Assembly (NCBI GenBank): GCA_022592435.1
Contig: JABYQS010000103.1
Location: forward strand, 62,001 to 126,000
Direction: 5' to 3'
Source of the DNA: Cerioporus squamosus
Lineage: Eukaryota > Basidiomycota > Agaricomycetes > Polyporales > Polyporaceae
Length of the DNA stretch: 64,000 nucleotides
Both the position numbers and the translations under genes were made by a program. Below are positions 35,332 through 46,775 of this stretch, one piece after another. The stretch's first letter is position 1. Each line of letters begins with the position of its first letter. The notes under the pieces were generated by a model, which searched no databases, was not told the DNA's origin, and saw only the letters and a program-made list of their open reading frames with translations.

Positions 35332-38300
35332 ATGATGTCAAATGCTGAAAAGTCAGGAAACAGCGGATCCAGCACAGTCCTCGAGGTCCATCTCGATGAT
35401 CCGCATCTGTACAACAAGCCACTCAGGATCGCGGACAAGTCGATACCTCGTTCTTTTCGCCTCCTCGACTGCGGTGCTCTGGTGAAGGAGGGCATCCTTC
35501 GTATCCTGGAGCTTGCAGACTTGCCGCGTGGAGCATATGCTGCCATTTCCTACACCTGGTACGGTGTAGGCCTTGCTTCTGACTTCTCAGGACGTACCTT
35601 TGCTGTGGAAGGGGCGGAAGAAGCGGACAACATCGGAGTTGACGCCCTAACGCATGCTTGCACCGCAGCCCTCCTACGAGAATGTCGCTACCTGTGGATG
35701 GACCGCCTCTGTATCATCCAGACGAGCCCCGAGGACAAGAACTGGCATATCACACTCATGCATCAGATCTACTCGGACTGCAAACTCTGCATCGTCCTTC
35801 CGGGAGGTATGCGCCGCTTGGTACGCCTCAACGAGGAGACCTTTTGGATCCAAAGGTGCTGGACACTACTGGAAGCGGTCGCACCGCGAAATGTTATGGT
35901 CCTGGCTCAGTGGACGCTCGGGCCGGGTACTTCTCCATCACTCTCAGTCCCCTTAGAGGAGGTGGTTCCCTGGAAGTCGATGATAGCTCCCCTCGCACCG
36001 CTACTGGAAGCAGCTACCGTCGGCTACATGTGGTTTCTCCCGCAGTCCTCAGACCATTCCGCCGACCTGATTCCGGTACAGGTGTCGATATTCGGCGCGG
36101 TTCCCTTCCAACCCGCGGACGGAGACATACCTTTCTGGCGACAACAGCACAAGTTCGCCACCCCTCATGTCCACGCCCTAGCCATGATCCTAGAAAGCAG
36201 AAGCTCCGGAGAAGAACACGCGTTCACGATATGGCAGAGTGCATTCTTACGCACCTGTACTCGCCCTGTCGACATGGTTCTCTCCATCATGGGATTCTTC
36301 GGAGTCTTTCTGGACCCGGCTGCGTTCAGTGAAGACGGCCGACGTAGCGCACTCATCGCTCTCGCCCGCGAGATCCTCGAGACGGGCGGCAGCGCAAGTT
36401 GGCTAGGCGCAGCTGTCGGCATCGAGCCTGACCCATACTATGTCGGTCTTTCCGATTCAGTCACAGACGAGCAGCGCCGGTCCTGCGTTCGTTCAACACG
36501 TAGGGCGGTTGTGCGAGATCGAGGAGGTGGTCAGCCCCCCGGTGCGCTTCCACGATCTAAGGACGTCTCTCCCCCGAGGCAGCATGGATGAAGCAGGTTG
36601 GCTGACCTTCACTGGACGATATGTCAGGCTGAGAAGCATTAGCGCCGACGATTGGGGTCCCGATCTCTACGCTACTGCCATGGACCGTACGCGGTGGGTA
36701 CCGACGAGCGCGTCTGACGGCATCCATAATCATCCTCCCGTATACGGGGCCTTCTTAGGCGCGTTTGAAGAGCGTAGCCCTGGCCTCACCTTGACTCTAA
36801 GTAGGGACGTGGTCCGGCTTATGGTTCTGGAGGAATCTCCACGGGGTTGTTTTTGCCTGCGAACCTACGTGTGTATCAGCTGGAACCACCTCGAGAATAG
36901 CCTTGCATGGCCTGAGCGCCAGTTTTGCGTAGGAGGACTTGAATCCAAGACTGCGGTATATGCACTCCCGACCCTCGGTCGCTCGGTGGTAAATGAGTGA
37001 GTCTGATGCACATCCGATGTTGAGAATTGAGCTGACTGCGTCCACAGGTACCAGCCAATCTGCGAGGTGCTTGTGGACTCCCTGCCAGGTTGCGGCTTGA
37101 GTGTCTCCTCAAGTGCCACGCCTTGTCACATCCGTCTCGTCGACTGCGAGGCGGTCGCCGAAAGGGGCGTATTTCGACTGCTCGAGTTCACTGAGTTCCC
37201 TACGGTCCCCTATTCGGCCATCTCCTACCCTTGGCGCGGTGTTCCCGGCGATCCCGTCTCTGTCGCTCCTGGATTTAGCGTCGAAGGCGCCGAAGACGCT
37301 GATCCTGTCGGAGTCGACGTTCTGAGACATGCCTGCATTGCATCTCTCATTCGCGGTTGTCCCTATCTATGGCTGGACAGGCTTTGCGTCATGCAGACCA
37401 ATCGCGCCGACAGGAACTGGCAAATTCGCCACATGTACCGGGTCTATAAGAGCTGCGCGCTCTGCATAGTGGTTCCAGGCGGCATACAGCGACTCGTCCG
37501 GCTCGACGAGGAGACATCGTGGATCCATCGCAGCTGGACTCTCCAGGAGGCGCTTGCACCTCCTTCGGTGATCGTGTTGTTTGCTTGGGAGCTCGGGTGG
37601 GGAGAGACTTCTGCTGGTCGCTCCCCCGCCCTTGTACGAGAAGTCGTTCCTGGCCAGTCCGCCATGGCGCCGCTCACCGTCATACTTGAAGCCTGCGCTG
37701 TGGGTTTCTTGTCTTTCATCCCATCGGCCATCGGGTTGCCGTTGCGCGAAGTAGCCGAGCTGCGAGTGATTGCGTCGGTCTTCAGTTCGTCGCAATCTAC
37801 TCGTGATCCCGTGGATTCGAGCGCAGCTTCGAATCGCAGACTTCTCTCGCCCAATGTTGTTGCTCTCTCCATCGCCATGGATCCCATTCTCACCGTCGAA
37901 CCAGACGTCCGTGCACACGCGGCTTGGCAAAGTGCGCTGATGCGCACCTCCTCTCGCCCCGTCGACATGGTCTTCAGTGTCATGGGTCTCTTCGGCATCA
38001 CGCTTGACCCCTCCGCCTTCAGCAAGGACGATCGACGCGGCGCGACCGTCGCCCTTGCGCAGGCAATACTGAAGTCCGGCCAGAGTGCAAGCTGGCTAGG
38101 AGCGGCTTTCATGCTCAGGCCGGACAGATGCCTCTCCACGTTTCCGACGTTCCCGCGGACGAGTGTATCTGGCATGGCGCTCGTCCAGACGAAGCTTGGC
38201 AGGATGCGCGAGGTGTCGGAGCTGGTGGATTATGTCGGGTATCCGAACACTCGCATACTGGAGCCCTTGCCCAAGGGCACGATGGACGATTCTGGCCACT

Positions 38301-38887
38301 TAACGTTCACCGCACGCGCAATCAGGGTCCAACGCGCTGGAGAGGGTTACTTTCCGGTCTTCGAAGCCCTTGACGGAACCCGCTGGACACCCCACGTCAG
38401 TGATGAACACGACACTCGCCCCCCTAATGCCTCAGTGTCTGCGTATGCCGCTCTCCTCGGGTTCTTCGACAAGTACTACCCCGGTGTCACTCCTGCATAC
38501 GGAAAGGACAACATCAGAGTCATGGTCCTGGAGGAGCACCGTGCTGGCGTATCTCATCTCCGGACTTACTTCGTCATGGGTGTCGGGGAGAGGGACACCG
38601 TCTTGGAGTGGCCGGCGCGTGAGTTCTGCGTCGGAGGACTGGACACCATCGGAAGCCTATCCCCGGAGGCTTTAGCAGTGCAGCTACCCTCTTCTGATGG
38701 AGTTAAAGCTGATAGTGCTACCTCGCCAATTCCACGCAGCGGGTTGACCGCCAGGCTGGAGGAAGAGACCAGGTTGAATGCAGAAGGTGCCTTGCCTCAG
38801 CAGGTCGTGGAGCAGCTTCGGCGGGATGCTCTACAACGTCGTAGAGGTGGATTCTTTGTTTGGACCGGACCACCGAGCTTGAACTGA
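35332..38887 (+). CDS. HET-B: two tandem HET units, one-base frameshift in unit 1
   Basis: Exon 1 (35332-36996) encodes unit 1 and exon 2 (37048-38887) unit 2. The 51-nt intron joins GA/G in frame, and no ATG exists between the intron and the HET motifs of unit 2, so the two form one protein of about 1167 residues if one extra base is discounted. Unit 1 motifs: YAAISYTWYGV, YLWMDRLCIIQ, WIQRCWTLLEA, RPVDMVLSIMGFFGV. Unit 2: YSAISYPWRGV, YLWLDRLCVMQ, WIHRSWTLQEA, RPVDMVFSVMGLFGI. In unit 1 the frame jumps at about 36438-36442, after WLGAAVGIEPDPY; everything downstream continues in the next frame with good similarity to the other units. As it stands, translation stops at 36591. The final unit ends with the same tail as HET-A unit 3 (LEEETRLN...GALPQQVVEQLRRDAL...FFVWTG). 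This is either a recent pseudogene or an assembly indel. A role in non-self recognition is inferred from the domain. Confidence 0.78.
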
Positions 38888-39641
38888 ACACATGGCCAAG
38901 CATGATGAAAACTCCCGCGGCGCTCCAGTTCCCATGCGTCTCGGTGGCACTCCTCCGTCTCGCTGAGTAGCACATAACAACCCATTCGCACTGACTACGT
39001 GATGAGCACTTTGCACGTGCAGTTCCCCGGTCCCGAGGCGTTGAACTGACCAAGACCCGCCGTTGGAGGTCCTCATGGACCACACCGAGTATAAGGCACT
39101 CGAGGCGTCTATCCGTCAAATTCCCATGCGCCCACAACTCTCGGTTGACCATACGAGGCATGCGGTACACCTCGGGTACGCTGATCCCTCCGGGTCCCTG
39201 CTTGGCTGATTCGCAACCTCCGGGCTCCCGCGTGGCGGGCTGGCTCCTCAATACTCAACTGCCAGTACAGCACCCACGGACCAGTCGAGCCGCAATGCCT
39301 TGCTAAGGGACGACGCGGAACTCTGGGAGTCGCAGGAACGACCGGAACCGAGTGGGTGCGCCACAGCGGTGATAGCATCAGGTACGGCATCGGCTCAGGC
39401 CGCTACTACGTGATGTCCTTGTTCTCCCGCTTCGCCCATGCAAGCAGGCGACACACTAGCTCGGTGCTACGCGGACTGCTGAACGACCGGCTGCGGGGTG
39501 GCACAACTCCAGACAAGGCCATGGACCCTGCGTTCGAATTTTCTATCCTCTGCGGTCGCATATATGACCACAGTGACCACTCTTGGGACGCCCATCTGCT
39601 CTCGTCTCGTTTCGTCTCTTCCAACCCTTGCTTCCTGAGTC
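38888..39641. other. Intergenic, no gene seen
   Basis: 754 bases with only short frames on both strands. It should contain the 3' tail of HET-B and the promoter of the membrane protein at 39642. Confidence 0.45.
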
Positions 39642-40812
39642 ATGTTTACGCCGACGGTTGTGTATCCTAGGGAAACCCAGAACATCACCGTCGTCGATGA
39701 TGCGGACATTCCTTGGCCAGTTCGACCTATAGACTTCCCGGCTCTGGATGCCGAGATCGTGCCATATCTCAACGAAGCATTTCAGGGGGAGGTGTTCGAC
39801 CAGACCCTCACCGCGATTACTCTTCCTTTGAAGTTTTCCTACACTTTCACCGGTGCGTTTTCCTCCAATGCACAACACTTAGCCACTGACTGTGCGCATA
39901 ATCCTCATAGGCACTCACCGCGTCGTGTTGTTTGGTGTCGCGTTCCCTCGCCTCAGCGGGAATGCAGTGACGGCCAATTACACATTAGACGATCGCCCCC
40001 CGATCACGTTGCAGCCGGCGAACGTGCTGGACACCACGAACGTCGTGCTCTTCAGTGCCGATGACTTGGCGAGTGGAAGCCATACGTTGACCGTGGAGGT
40101 GGACGCTGGGCCAAGCTATCCCTACGTTGTCGACTACCTGCAGTTCGAGTTGCTCGACGTCGACCCAGCCGCTCCTTCTCTTTCTTCCGCCGCTTCTTCG
40201 ACTTCGACGATTTCTCCCGTCCTTCCTTCGTCACCTCAATCAAGTACCATAGCATCGGGCGGGACTACTGCACCGAATGCGGGAACCTCAGACAACAATG
40301 TCCGTGCAATAGTCGGCGGTATTATTGGCGGGCTAGCTCTGCTGTGTATCATGGTGGTCGCCGTGCTATGGTACCGTCATCATCCGCGGTCGCAAGAAAG
40401 CACAAGGAAAGCCAGCATATTTTCAGGTAAGTACTGCGCAATCTCACGTACTGCGTCCACTGTATTTCTTTGCTAACGAGCGTGCCTTCTAGCTGAATCT
40501 ATGGTGCAACCTCGCACTCCTCCACTTCCTCTCCCTGTTCACATGGAAGTTCCGGCCAAACCTCACCACTGCAGAATCGAGAAGTTATCGCGGATGAGCA
40601 GGCCGACTACCGTTATGACCGCATCGGACTCGGATACGAAGTTCACAACTCAGCCTTCCTCGGCGGCCACCTCTCCGGTCAGCGAGAGACCACCAACGAT
40701 CCGGTTGGAGCCGCCGCCAAGGATAGCTTACCCTGGCGACCGTTATGTCCGTTCTTCTCGTGAGGCTTACGAGCTCTTTGGCAGTCCTCCAGCATATACC
40801 TTGAGTGGATGA
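39642..40812 (+). CDS. Single-pass membrane protein with extracellular beta-domain (paralogue 1 of 3)
   Basis: Exons 39642-39852, 39911-40426 and 40493-40812 give 348 residues. An N-terminal region (about residues 1-165) ends exon 1 with FSYTFTG and continues THRVVLFGVAFP, YTLDDRPP, HTLTVEVDAG and VVDYLQFELLDV. This pattern looks like a secreted beta-sandwich, as in carbohydrate- or galactose-binding folds. A Ser/Thr/Pro linker precedes one transmembrane helix (AIVGGIIGGLALLCIMVVAVLWY), flanked by YRHHPR on the cytosolic side. The Ser/Pro-rich cytosolic tail ends AYELFGSPPAYTLSG. No signal peptide is visible. Families with this layout are common and expanded in Agaricomycetes; a cell-wall sensor role is plausible but unproven. 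Exon layout and split codons match those of the paralogues at 44389-45784 and 53910-55513. Confidence 0.78.
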
Positions 40813-41224
40813 TGAAGGGTTCTAGATGCCGATATTGTCAACGGTCGGACATGTCGACGCGGACGCTGCTGCAAGTGGACTCATTGAGTTGGCACCTACT
40901 GTCCTTTTTTGCCTCAGTGTATTCCTAAGTTACACCTGTGAATAATTACCACCAACCTGTAGCCCTACTGCTCAAATCCTATGGTATTCTACCGCGAACT
41001 GATACTTATCATATTCAAATCATATTGCTCCGAGCGAACTCCGAGCTGGCCGAGTGCGACATTTGCGATGACGAGTTACCCGAAATGGTAGAGCCACGAT
41101 TGGCTACCCGATTCGATCTCCGATGGAGGCGTGGAGGTCATGCGGAACAGCGAGCTCGCATCTCCGAAAAGCGCGGACACCATCTCTGACGACGACCACG
41201 ACGACCACGCCGACCTCGACGACG
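40813..41224. other. Intergenic, no gene seen
   Basis: 412 bases between the membrane protein and the F-box gene. The F-box frame stays open upstream to 41123 through a Thr-rich stretch, but the ATG at 41225 sits directly before the F-box. Confidence 0.45.
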
Positions 41225-43430
41225 ATGGCCACCTTCTCCAGCATACCACAGGAAGTCCTCGAGCACATCGCCTTCTTCGCTGCTACGAGCGACTTCCTCG
41301 GACCTCCCGAAGGACTGATTCCGCTCCTCAGCGTCGACCGCCGCACACACGATGCACTCTCCATGTCCTCCAATCCTTACCTCTGGTCGCGCATCTTCGA
41401 GTTCAAGTTTGACCTCTCGTCACCGATGTCGAGGCTTGCGGCAAGGGACAGGGAGATCGGGCCGCCCGAGATATGCGAAGAACTGAAGCTACGCTGCACA
41501 CTGCTGAGCCGCATCCGCCGGCGCACGGACTGCCACGCAGGTTCCCTCAATATCAGCCCGATGCATCGCGACGCTCTCCGGTCTATCTTGTGGATGGCCT
41601 ACCTGATGATGCTGGAGAACGAGGGGAAGAACAGCAAGCAACTCCAAGACTATGCGCACTTCGACGGCTGGCTGAAGGACTTCCTCTTCCATCCGGAGGG
41701 TGCTTCGCTCGCCGCGTTGTCGGTCAAGGACGACTTATGGCCTCCGAACGACGAACGCTCTGCGCTTGCGCTCTGGCTGTTCTGGTACATGCTCAAGCCT
41801 GGTGAGTGCAGTCCTAGATCTTCGGGCTAGCATGTGCTATGGTTGCCCGATGCTATCACTACGATCCGCGCAGCGGCGACGACTAGTCACCAGCAGCTAC
41901 GGCGTGCAGCGCTAGATTTGTCGTCAGGAATGTTTGAGGAAGTTCTCTGGTGCGGATGCTGTTTCAGTCGCCTACCAGAAGCGCATCCACGTTCTGAGAA
42001 ACGAAGCTCATGTTTCGAAGAACTATTGTTGAGTTCCTCAGCAGTTGTCTTCGACACTTCTGGCGCTGTCCATCGTGACCGAGCCTTGCGACGTTCTTGC
42101 AGGCGACAGTGCTCCTCCGATAATATCGGGAGGCTCATGAGCCTTTACAGAGGAATACCGACCACCTCCTACGTGCTCTAATACAGACGAATACTTGTCC
42201 CCGGACGACTGCGAGTTCAGGAAGGCATCTGGAATTCTCAAGGTCTTCGCGCTCGGCGCACATCAGGTTCGTGCGCATACAGTATTTACCCACCTCCCGT
42301 CTCGCTCACACAGCATTACTAGTACTCGCTCTGCTGCCCTGCCTGGAACGAGTTTTCGCCACCAAGCCGGGTGCGAGGAGGGTCCGCGATCAAGCACTTC
42401 GGACATCCGCTCAAGATCGCTCCCCCGGCCGCTGCCCCACCTGCGATCCTGGCGTATCTCACGCTCGCGAACAAGCTGTCCGTCTCGTGGGACACCATCC
42501 ACTACATGAAGCCCCCTTCGGCGCTGCCGCCGAGTCTCTCGCCCCGCATGAGCAGCAGCGAATGGGAGGCGGAGTGGATGCGAGGGGTGCATCTCGCTGA
42601 CACGTCCAAGCCGCTTGGCGCCGCGTTCTCTGGAGCGTTCATCTCTGGCAGCCTAGAGGGCGTCTGGGAAGGCTTGTTCACGGTACGTCAATCATGACAG
42701 CATAGTCGCATTCCGAGTATTTACCACTTGTCTCCGCACGCCTCCAGTACACGGAGTTCACTGCGTACGCCGCGCTGCTCTCCGGAGCTCCCCCTACCGT
42801 GCTGCAGCGAAGTCTCGTTGCACACCATCCACACCTGTGGAAGCTCCGCGAACACCACCTTTACGCACCTGACGAAGCGGGCGCACCGGACGTCTGGCCC
42901 GTCTCCCCGGGCAACCCGCTGCGTGGGTACATACCGAACGGCTGCCAGGTGCGCGAGACATCCGAGGGACTGGAGATCAAGGAGTCGGGTCAGGCAGATG
43001 CGGTACTGTACAGGAGCTGGCCGAGCCTACAGAAGGCGGGGGAGAAGCCGAAAGGCAAGCTCGTTGATGTCTTTGTTACGGGAGAGGTGAGTCGTCTGCG
43101 TCAAGATTTCCATGATCTATTGCTAAAGGTGTCTTGATTTCTAGGGCCATTCCGCCTGGGGACAGTTCAATCTTGTCGGCCGTATACGACCATGCGACGG
43201 GTTCATCAGCTTGTCCAAGGAATACGTACGTCTCTTCCCTCTCGTCTATACCGGAATAACGCTGACGGTCTATGCGACCCTAGGTCGACGGAGACAGAGG
43301 CCGGTGGCTGTACCGCGGGTACATGGTCGGGAACGCCGAGGGCAATCTGTCCGGCCGCTGGAGGGACACGCTGAGCCCGCCCGAGGTGCTTGGATACGAG
43401 GGCTGTTTTGTCATGAGCAGGCGCAGATGA
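41225..43430 (+). CDS. F-box protein
   Basis: Substrate adaptor of an SCF ubiquitin ligase; the target is unknown. Exons 41225-41801, 42187-42266, 42323-42682, 42748-43086, 43145-43225 and 43284-43430 join in phase to 527 residues. The F-box is at the N-terminus (IPQEVLEHIAFFAATSDFLGPPEGLIPLLSV... to LWSRIFEFKF, residues about 7-60). The rest matches a basidiomycete-wide F-box family known for blocks such as ALWLFWYMLKPDEYLSPDDC, LKVFALGAHQYSLCCPAWNEF, GSLEGVWEGLFTYTEFTAYA and GHSAWGQFNLVGRIRPCDG. A long intron (385 nt) follows exon 1. I chose the ATG at 41225 because it immediately precedes the F-box. Confidence 0.88.
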
Positions 43431-43825
43431 GTGGACTTTTGTTTGCTGTGCATCGTTTCATGTATGCTTGGACGTCTGGATGTTTTGGTGTAACCTATTG
43501 TGTTGTGTCGTCTGTGTAACATATAATACTTGTTGGTCTCGAGGACCCTTCGATCTCATGCTGTATGCTAGTCTTACATCTGGTGTATCTTATCGTCCTA
43601 TCGTCATGCCAAGAGCTCCCTGATTGAGAAGAGCTGAGAAGTGACTATACCTGACGAGTACCACATCTACATACGACCCAGGGCCCAGGCGGCGTCGGCG
43701 TACTTAAGGCACTTACGTACAAGGTCAAACACTGAGCGTCTGAGTTGCCAGTTTCAGGCCCATTAGTATTTAGTTACTTTTCAGGTTGAAATGAATCTAT
43801 ACTCACTAAGTGGAACTAAAGGTAT
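43431..43825. other. Intergenic upstream of the tRNA
   Basis: 395 AT-richer bases between the F-box gene and the tRNA; no coding frame is supported. Confidence 0.45.
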
Positions 43826-43923
43826 GGGCATGTGGTGTAGTTGGTTATCACGCTCGCTTAGCATTTGTGTATTCAACTGGCTGAAACTGCGAGAGGGGTC
43901 CGGTTCAATCCCGGACATGTCCA
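43826..43923 (+). tRNA. tRNA-Ala(AGC) with a 24-nt intron
   Basis: A full cloverleaf can be drawn. The acceptor stem is GGGCATG with CATGTCC (one G-U pair) plus discriminator A. The D arm is GTG...CAC with GTAGTTGG-type loop bases. The anticodon stem is CTCGC/GCGAG, the loop TTAGCA...T has anticodon AGC at 43860-43862, and the T arm is TCCGG-TTCAATC-CCGGA. The loop is interrupted by a 24-nt intron (43864-43887) one base 3' of the anticodon, the standard eukaryotic position. Mature length is 74 nt before CCA. A and B boxes are internal, and a T run at about 43946 could end Pol III transcription. Confidence 0.93.
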
Positions 43924-44388
43924 TTTCGCCATTATCAGTGTAGCTTTTACAACCTTTTAGGAACTTCTCCAACATACACTAAGAGTGCAGGTCGGGCAGG
44001 ACTGACTTGCCTCACGCTTGCACAAGTTGCGTCACAGGCAGCACGGTATGTATTCCCCATACCGGGAGAAAGGGGATTCTGTGTGGTCTTGCGTTGCTCC
44101 TCTGACCCAGACTGCTCCAATGCTTAACGAATCCCGCAGGCAGACTCCAATCTGCGCCTCGCATCCTAGCCTGCTCCTGCCATCTCGCGGCTGTATCTTC
44201 CAGTACAGTGCGGGCGTCGAACGGCGCAATCAGCTACAGTGTTTCGACACAAGTCATGTCAAGCCCTAAGGCACGGAAATACAGATCCAAGCAGTCCATA
44301 GTGTGGTAGACACCCCGCAAGCCCAAGCAATAAATACAGCACGTCAGCACGTCGCCAGCAGCAGCACAGCTGGCAGGCAACCCTAGGT
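43924..44388. other. Intergenic, no gene seen
   Basis: 465 bases between the tRNA and the 3' end of the minus-strand membrane-protein gene. Short frames only. Confidence 0.45.
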
Positions 44389-45784
44389 CTAGACGGGCAC
44401 CCGGACACATACGCCGGGCAGTGCAGTCTGGCTATGGCGCGTACGGCGGCGGCACCGCGCTGAGGTCCGACCCGCCAGCTTCTGGGGATTGCGGTGCCGG
44501 AGCTCGAGGCGCGCTTCCGCCGCTTTCCTTGCAGCACCCGAGAGAGGAGCAGGAACGGGAGCGGGGGCGGGAACCAGCGCGTCGTGTGATGCCTCTAGCG
44601 AATGCGGCTGCGAGATGGAGTATTGAGAGCGCGGAGGTTGGGAGATAGAGTACTCAGAGTTGGGGGGCGGGGATTCGGAGTACTGCGACGGCAAAGACTG
44701 CTGTCGTGACTGTGCTAGCGACGCCTTCGAGCTAACGGGGGCGGCGGCGGAGTACTGGGGTGCGGATGCGGGTAGACTGGGGCGGTGGAAGCTTGTGGCC
44801 ATCATGGGAGCGACCGCCCCAGAGTAGAGCGACTCGCTGTACGCTCCTTCCCCAGGCGTGTGCGAGCTGGATGCGTCTGGAGAGCTGTACGTGTACGCCT
44901 CGATGTGCGGATCTGGGCCGTCTGCAACCGTAGGAAGTGAGAAGTGACATGCAAGGAGCGACCTGAGGGACTGAGTCTCGTACCGTACTGCCCTGTACGG
45001 GCATATGAGTAGGACGACTGGTCGTACGTCCTGTGCTTCTTCCACAGCCACCATGCCCCGATCGCGATGGCGGCCAGCAAGATTACCCCGCCTACTACCC
45101 CTCCCACGATGGCGCCTGTCGGTGCAGCAGACTTCGACGCGGCCACAGCGTGCAGGGCGGACCCGGAGCCACTTGGACTTGCGGAGGAGCTGGTCTGAGA
45201 GGAGGAGCGCGTCACCGAGGAAGAAGAGGAGGAACTGGAAGCTGGCGGATCCGTCGTATCAATCGCGAGATAGTCGAACAGGTAGGGACCGTCCGAGGTA
45301 GCAGTCGTGACATTGACGGTGAGCACGTGCGGGCCGGAGGGGAAGTACTCGGACGTGTAGAAGTTGACGCCAGTGAGGGTGCGGGTGGTGTTCGGCACAG
45401 TGGACGTGTTCAGCGATGTGCCGTCGACGGCGTACTGCGCGGCTGGTAGTGGCCCAGAGATGTACGGAATGACGACGCCAAACAGAGATATTCGCGTTCC
45501 TGTAGGCACAGCGCGGACCCACACAGGTCTGATGAGCAGGGCGGGCGCGAGCCGTATCCAGAAGGTGGACGAGGATGACGAGACGTACCGGTAAATGCGT
45601 ACGAGAAGCTCCATCTCGGTGTCGTGATATCCGCCAGGCTCTGGTTGTACGCAGACAGCTGGGCAGTCTGCACATAGTCGTACGCCTTCGCGGAGATCTG
45701 GTCCGTCACGTTGACATACTGGGGGTTGATGTAGAATTCGACGCCTGGTCTGTTGTTGTCCACAATCGTTGGCTTCGTCGACAT
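44389..45784 (-). CDS. Single-pass membrane protein (paralogue 2 of 3)
   Basis: Read from 45784: exons 45784-45589, 45499-44984 and 44921-44389 give 414 residues. Exon 1 ends in the family motif FSYAFTG, and exon 2 starts TRISLFGVVIPY. The beta-domain continues with AAQYAVDG, VNFYTSEYFPSG, VLTVNVTTATSDGPYLFDYLAID. A Ser-rich linker precedes the transmembrane helix (AIVGGVVGGVILLAAIAIGAWWLW), followed by KKHR and a long Ser/Pro/Ala-rich cytosolic tail. Exon 2 is 516 nt, the same length as in paralogue 1, and both introns split the same codons. Function unknown; extracellular ligand sensing or wall anchoring is possible. Confidence 0.78.
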
Positions 45785-46775
45785 CGGCGGCTGTAGAGTT
45801 GGCGGCAGTCAGGAAGACAAGACCGCGTCAAGGCAAAGGAGCGAAGCCGCTGCCCAAGGATAAGGGTCAGCCTGGGGTCAGCGAAGAAGGGAGAAGGGAG
45901 AGATGGATCGCCACCGCCCAGGTGCACCCAGCGCTGATCAGGCCTCTCGAGCACGACGACAACATTCGACACCCGCGCGCGCGCTGCACGACACGATATA
46001 TCGCGGTGATTGCGTCCAGGGCGCGAGGTCCGAGGTAGACACTCGAATCCCCGTTCCTTCGGACGCTACTTATCCAAAGCATCGCGCCAGGAGCACATTG
46101 AAGTGGGTGTGAACGGACTGATTTATGTAGATGCGGATCGCTCTTCCCTCCCTCTCGCCACCCTGCGAACACTCGGGACTACTTAAATTGGGCTACTGCA
46201 CCTCTGTATCACTGCACGATAGCACGAGCCGTAGCTAATAGAGCAAAAGTAGCAATCCAGACGCTCAGCACTACATACGATAGTCACGCGGCGGTCGTGT
46301 TCGCCGAGAGGGCTTCGCTTTTCGTCCTGGCGCGGACCTTTACGCGGACCCTCGAACGAGGGAAACCAACACGCACTTGGATTTTGAGTACGCTCTCATC
46401 ACTTGTACTTTATAGCGGATCGGCTAGACTGTAGCTAGCTGAATGCATGGACTGAAACACCTCACTCGCCGCTGAGAATTCCTCATAGTATAAATAAGTA
46501 CCCAGTGTTCGTCGTCGACAATTGATCGACGAAGCCTGCAAGCGTCTTCTCAGCATGGACAGACAATCACAGTCCTTGTCGTTTCGCAATCTTGGGCTGT
46601 GTCACAAACATGAACATTTCGTCGCACGAAGACGGGACCGAAGCCCCATATATTGCGCAACCCGAGGAGCGTAGTAGGATCCGCCAGCATCAAGCCGTCA
46701 GACGATCCTTGCATGGTATATTGAACACATGTGTTCGGGCGCCGCCTCCGTGTCGCGTTCGAAACTGCACTGCGC
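45785..46775. other. Intergenic with an orphan TATA element
   Basis: 991 bases. TATAAATA at 46489-46496 (+) is followed 59 bases later by an ATG (46555) that opens only a frame of about 40 codons. It may belong to a short transcript, but the coding quality is poor. The rest is promoter of the minus-strand membrane-protein gene. Confidence 0.4.

Noticed and set aside
36436..36465. A tiny intron explaining the HET-B frame change
   Set aside because: Available GT...AG pairs are 19-25 nt apart, too short for a spliceosomal intron.
37067..38887. HET-B unit 2 as an independent gene
   Set aside because: It opens with GTG and no upstream ATG, and the preceding intron links it in frame to unit 1.
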